NCBI GenBank assembly: GCA_016928775.1
Contig: JAFGKD010000123.1
Span: 1-64,000, forward strand
Reading direction: 5' to 3'
Origin: Candidatus Zhuqueibacterota bacterium
Lineage (GTDB): Bacteria > Zhuqueibacterota > Zhuqueibacteria > Residuimicrobiales > Krinioviventaceae
DNA length: 64,000 bases
Shown here piece after piece: positions 62,254 through 64,000 of the stretch (position 1 is the stretch's first letter; the number at the start of each line of letters is the position of its first letter). The translations under genes and the position numbers were made by a program. Below the pieces are notes generated by a model. It saw only the letters and a list, made by a program, of their open reading frames with translations. It made no database searches and was not told where the DNA came from.

Positions 62254-63207
62254 CTATCGGTAAACTGTGTAAACAAATGTCCACGTGAGCTCGAGGTATG
62301 GCTCAGGAAAATCATCGGGCAATGGTTTGAAGGGTGCGGACGCTTTTATAGAGTTAAGACTCGGATCGATGAAGGAGTTATGCCCCCTGTTGCCGATGAG
62401 CTTGAGATCGCGTACAGCCCCATCCCGACGCAGGACAAAACTAATCGTGACATCGCCGCTGATGGCACCCATTTGCACGAATGCGGTTGGCGGATAAAGG
62501 TGCTCTCGAATGCGACGTTTCATATAGAGGAGATACGGCGCATAATCCCACTGGTAGGTGCTGAGCGAAATACCACCCAGCGCTTCAGCATTTGATTGCT
62601 GATTGTCCCAGTCTGCATCATCCGAAAAGGTGTTAGCAAAAGGCGAAGCAGGATTTGTTGTGCCACGCAAAACCTCTTTGCTGAATTTTTTTTGCTGTGA
62701 GATCAACGATTGACTCAAAAGTGGGACCTCTCCCGTGCGATAAGGATATTGTTCACCATCTTGAATGTACTCGTCATTTCCCCTCTCCGTCTCACCGTTG
62801 ATCTCCTCTTGATAAAGCGGCTGCTCCTGCTGCGACATATTGGGATCACCTAAAGGCCCGCCGCCGGCAAATGTTTTAAATTCTGATATGCCTTCGCTAA
62901 ATGACAAACCGTCCGGGACCACATCATTGTCGAGCATGTCCTGGGCTCGAGCATTTTTATCAGACAAAAAACGGGCGTCTTCAGGTGCGGCGTCGATTCG
63001 GGCATCTTCCGGTGTCTCCACCAATTCTTGTGGCTCCTGGTAGGGATCAACCAATTCGAAGGTCAATGGTTCGTCTGCTATGTCCTCTGCCTTGGCAAAA
63101 TCCATTAATCCCGAAATTCCCGCAAGCGGCTTGTACAAGAGAAAGAGCAAAATATGAATCACCACAGAAACCCCCAGAGCGATTCTATATGAACGGTGTC
63201 TGAGCAC
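62254..63207 (-). CDS. TonB-family energy transducer
   Basis: 317 residues: a short cytoplasmic start and membrane helix (IALGVSVVIHILLFLLYKPL), a proline-poor acidic linker, and a C-terminal TonB-like domain (RRIREHLYPPTAFVQMG ... SAPFKPLPDDFPEPYLELTW). It resembles TonB in carrying energy from ExbBD to receptors such as those encoded in the window. Nothing local ties it to one receptor. Confidence 0.85.
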   Translation of the reverse strand: MLRHRSYRIALGVSVVIHILLFLLYKPLAGISGLMDFAKAEDIADEPLTFELVDPYQEPQELVETPEDARIDAAPEDARFLSDKNARAQDMLDNDVVPDGLSFSEGISEFKTFAGGGPLGDPNMSQQEQPLYQEEINGETERGNDEYIQDGEQYPYRTGEVPLLSQSLISQQKKFSKEVLRGTTNPASPFANTFSDDADWDNQQSNAEALGGISLSTYQWDYAPYLLYMKRRIREHLYPPTAFVQMGAISGDVTISFVLRRDGAVRDLKLIGNRGHNSFIDPSLNSIKASAPFKPLPDDFPEPYLELTWTFVYTVYR

Positions 63208-63225
63208 AAATATCCTGTTATTGAG

Positions 63226-63876
63226 TCATACGTGATAAATTTTGAAATCTTCAGCCAGATCAATATCGCCAGAAAAGACGTTGGCACATGCCGATTTTAC
63301 GTGCAAGTTGTCCATCATCGGATAAAAATGGGTCAACACCAACTTTTTGACGCCCGCTTTTTGCGCGATTTCACCGGCTTGTCGCGGCGTCAAATGAAAA
63401 TCAAGCTGCTCCCCATCCGGGAAAGAGCACTCGAAAAGCGCAAGATCAGCATTTTTTGCCAATTGTTCGATTTCTTCGCACGGCCCGGTATCGCCTGAAA
63501 ATGTCAGTACGCGTCCATCATATTCAATTCTATAACCATTCGTATGCGGCGTGTGCGACTTGGGTAATGCTTTATTAGACAATCACCGAGCATAAATTGT
63601 TCCGAATCCAACTCTATAATATCCAGAGGATATTCTTCCTCCGGCAACAACCAATCACCAAAAAGATCGCGGCATCCATACAAAAAGCTCTCAAATTTTT
63701 TGGTCCAACAATGGCGAGTTGTTTTTTTCGCTCAAAGCCGGGTGTAAACCGCGTTGCCATCAAAAAGGGACAGAGGTCACCAATATGGCCAATCCAGCGG
63801 CGTTCAAAAAATAGCTTGCGCAAGAACGGCGCTGCGTTACAGCGCAGGTGCCGGATCCTAATACCTTTATCTCCAT
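63226..63876 (-). pseudogene. Decayed metallo-beta-lactamase-fold hydrolase (RNase Z-like)
   Basis: The start ATG at 63876 gives IKVLGSGTCAVTQRRSCASY, a normal family N-terminus. The frame then breaks: the segment GHIGDLCPF...VGPKNLRAF continues in another frame (63614-63823), FGDWLLPEEEYPLDIIELDS in a third, and the C-terminal part GYRIEYDGRVLTFSGDTGPC...LVLTHFYP is in frame from a point near 63580. The zinc-binding HxHxDH stretch is missing. At least two frameshifts and one internal deletion make it inactive. Confidence 0.8.
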
Positions 63877-64000
63877 GCCGGCTCTGTCTCCTCCTTTATC
63901 CAGTCAAGATACTCTTTTGATCCTCCGACAATCGGGAGCGCAATAATTTCGGGCGTCTCATAAGAGTGATGCAATTGTACAAATTGAATCAATTCTTCGA
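63867..64000 (-). CDS. cutA: CutA-like protein, C-terminal part
   Basis: The window end truncates the 5' part. The visible 43 codons read LHHSYETPEIIALPIVGGSK followed by YLDWIKEET, the CutA1 C-terminal signature. The stop at 63867-63869 overlaps the decayed hydrolase start by ten bases. CutA1 is a small trimeric protein linked to divalent-metal tolerance. Confidence 0.85.
   Translation of the reverse strand, partial: EELIQFVQLHHSYETPEIIALPIVGGSKEYLDWIKEETEPAWR

Overview
The window looks like a chromosome segment of a Gram-negative, probably anaerobic or fermentative bacterium of the FCB superphylum, of the kind seen in uncultured KSB1/Calditrichota-like lineages. This placement is inferred, not proven. 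It rests on three signs: outer-membrane receptors with carboxypeptidase-like N-terminal domains, a secreted beta-helix protein with a type-IX-like C-terminal sorting domain, and an electron-bifurcating-type [FeFe]-hydrogenase. Coding density is high, on both strands. I see no CRISPR array, prophage, insertion sequence or rRNA operon.

Layout. 1-333 is intergenic and repeat-bearing. 334-4129 (minus) holds a ParB-like protein, a B12-binding radical SAM protein, an HD-domain nucleotidase and an animal-type UDP-glucose dehydrogenase. 4281-5498 is an NRAMP-like transporter lacking the usual metal motif. 5622-9593 (minus) pairs a propeller lipoprotein with a TonB-dependent receptor. 9712-10658 is a membrane rhodanese plus a MauE/DoxX-like protein. 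10686-15138 (minus) encodes a trimeric [FeFe]-hydrogenase. 15329-24064 (minus) is an eight-gene envelope operon: outer-membrane barrel, two TPR proteins, a small periplasmic protein, ExbB, two ExbD and an FHA-like/AgmX-type TonB protein. It resembles the Agl-Glt motor of myxobacteria. 24194-29045 (minus) holds a PGPGW membrane protein, a hydroxyacid dehydrogenase, a second motif-less NRAMP-like protein, an exported NagA-like deacetylase and a Tat-exported aldo/keto-reductase-like barrel.

29324-37249 contains a radical SAM/SPASM protein, AMP nucleosidase, an aminotransferase, a zinc-ribbon protein, RNase P RNA, RecJ, IlvE and NusB. 37448-43663 is one intact reading frame for a 2071-residue SecA, about twice the usual size, with repeat-like expansions in two domains. 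43772-47219 keeps the classical smg-topA-xerC order, but the topA homologue has lost its Toprim domain and its catalytic tyrosine. 47325-49650 carries HPF, HPr kinase and PTS EIIA/EIIB without permease components. 49853-55262 holds a sodium:solute symporter, an envelope protein, an esterase remnant, a YgbA-like protein, an MFS carrier and a small membrane protein. 55392-64000 contains a large TonB-dependent receptor, BioY, tRNA-Asn with its own promoter and terminator, the beta-helix protein, aspartate kinase, a TonB-family protein, a decayed metallo-beta-lactamase-fold gene and the 3' part of cutA.

The most unusual features are the repeat-expanded SecA, the catalytically dead TopA-like protein three frames downstream of it, and the Agl-Glt-like envelope machine.
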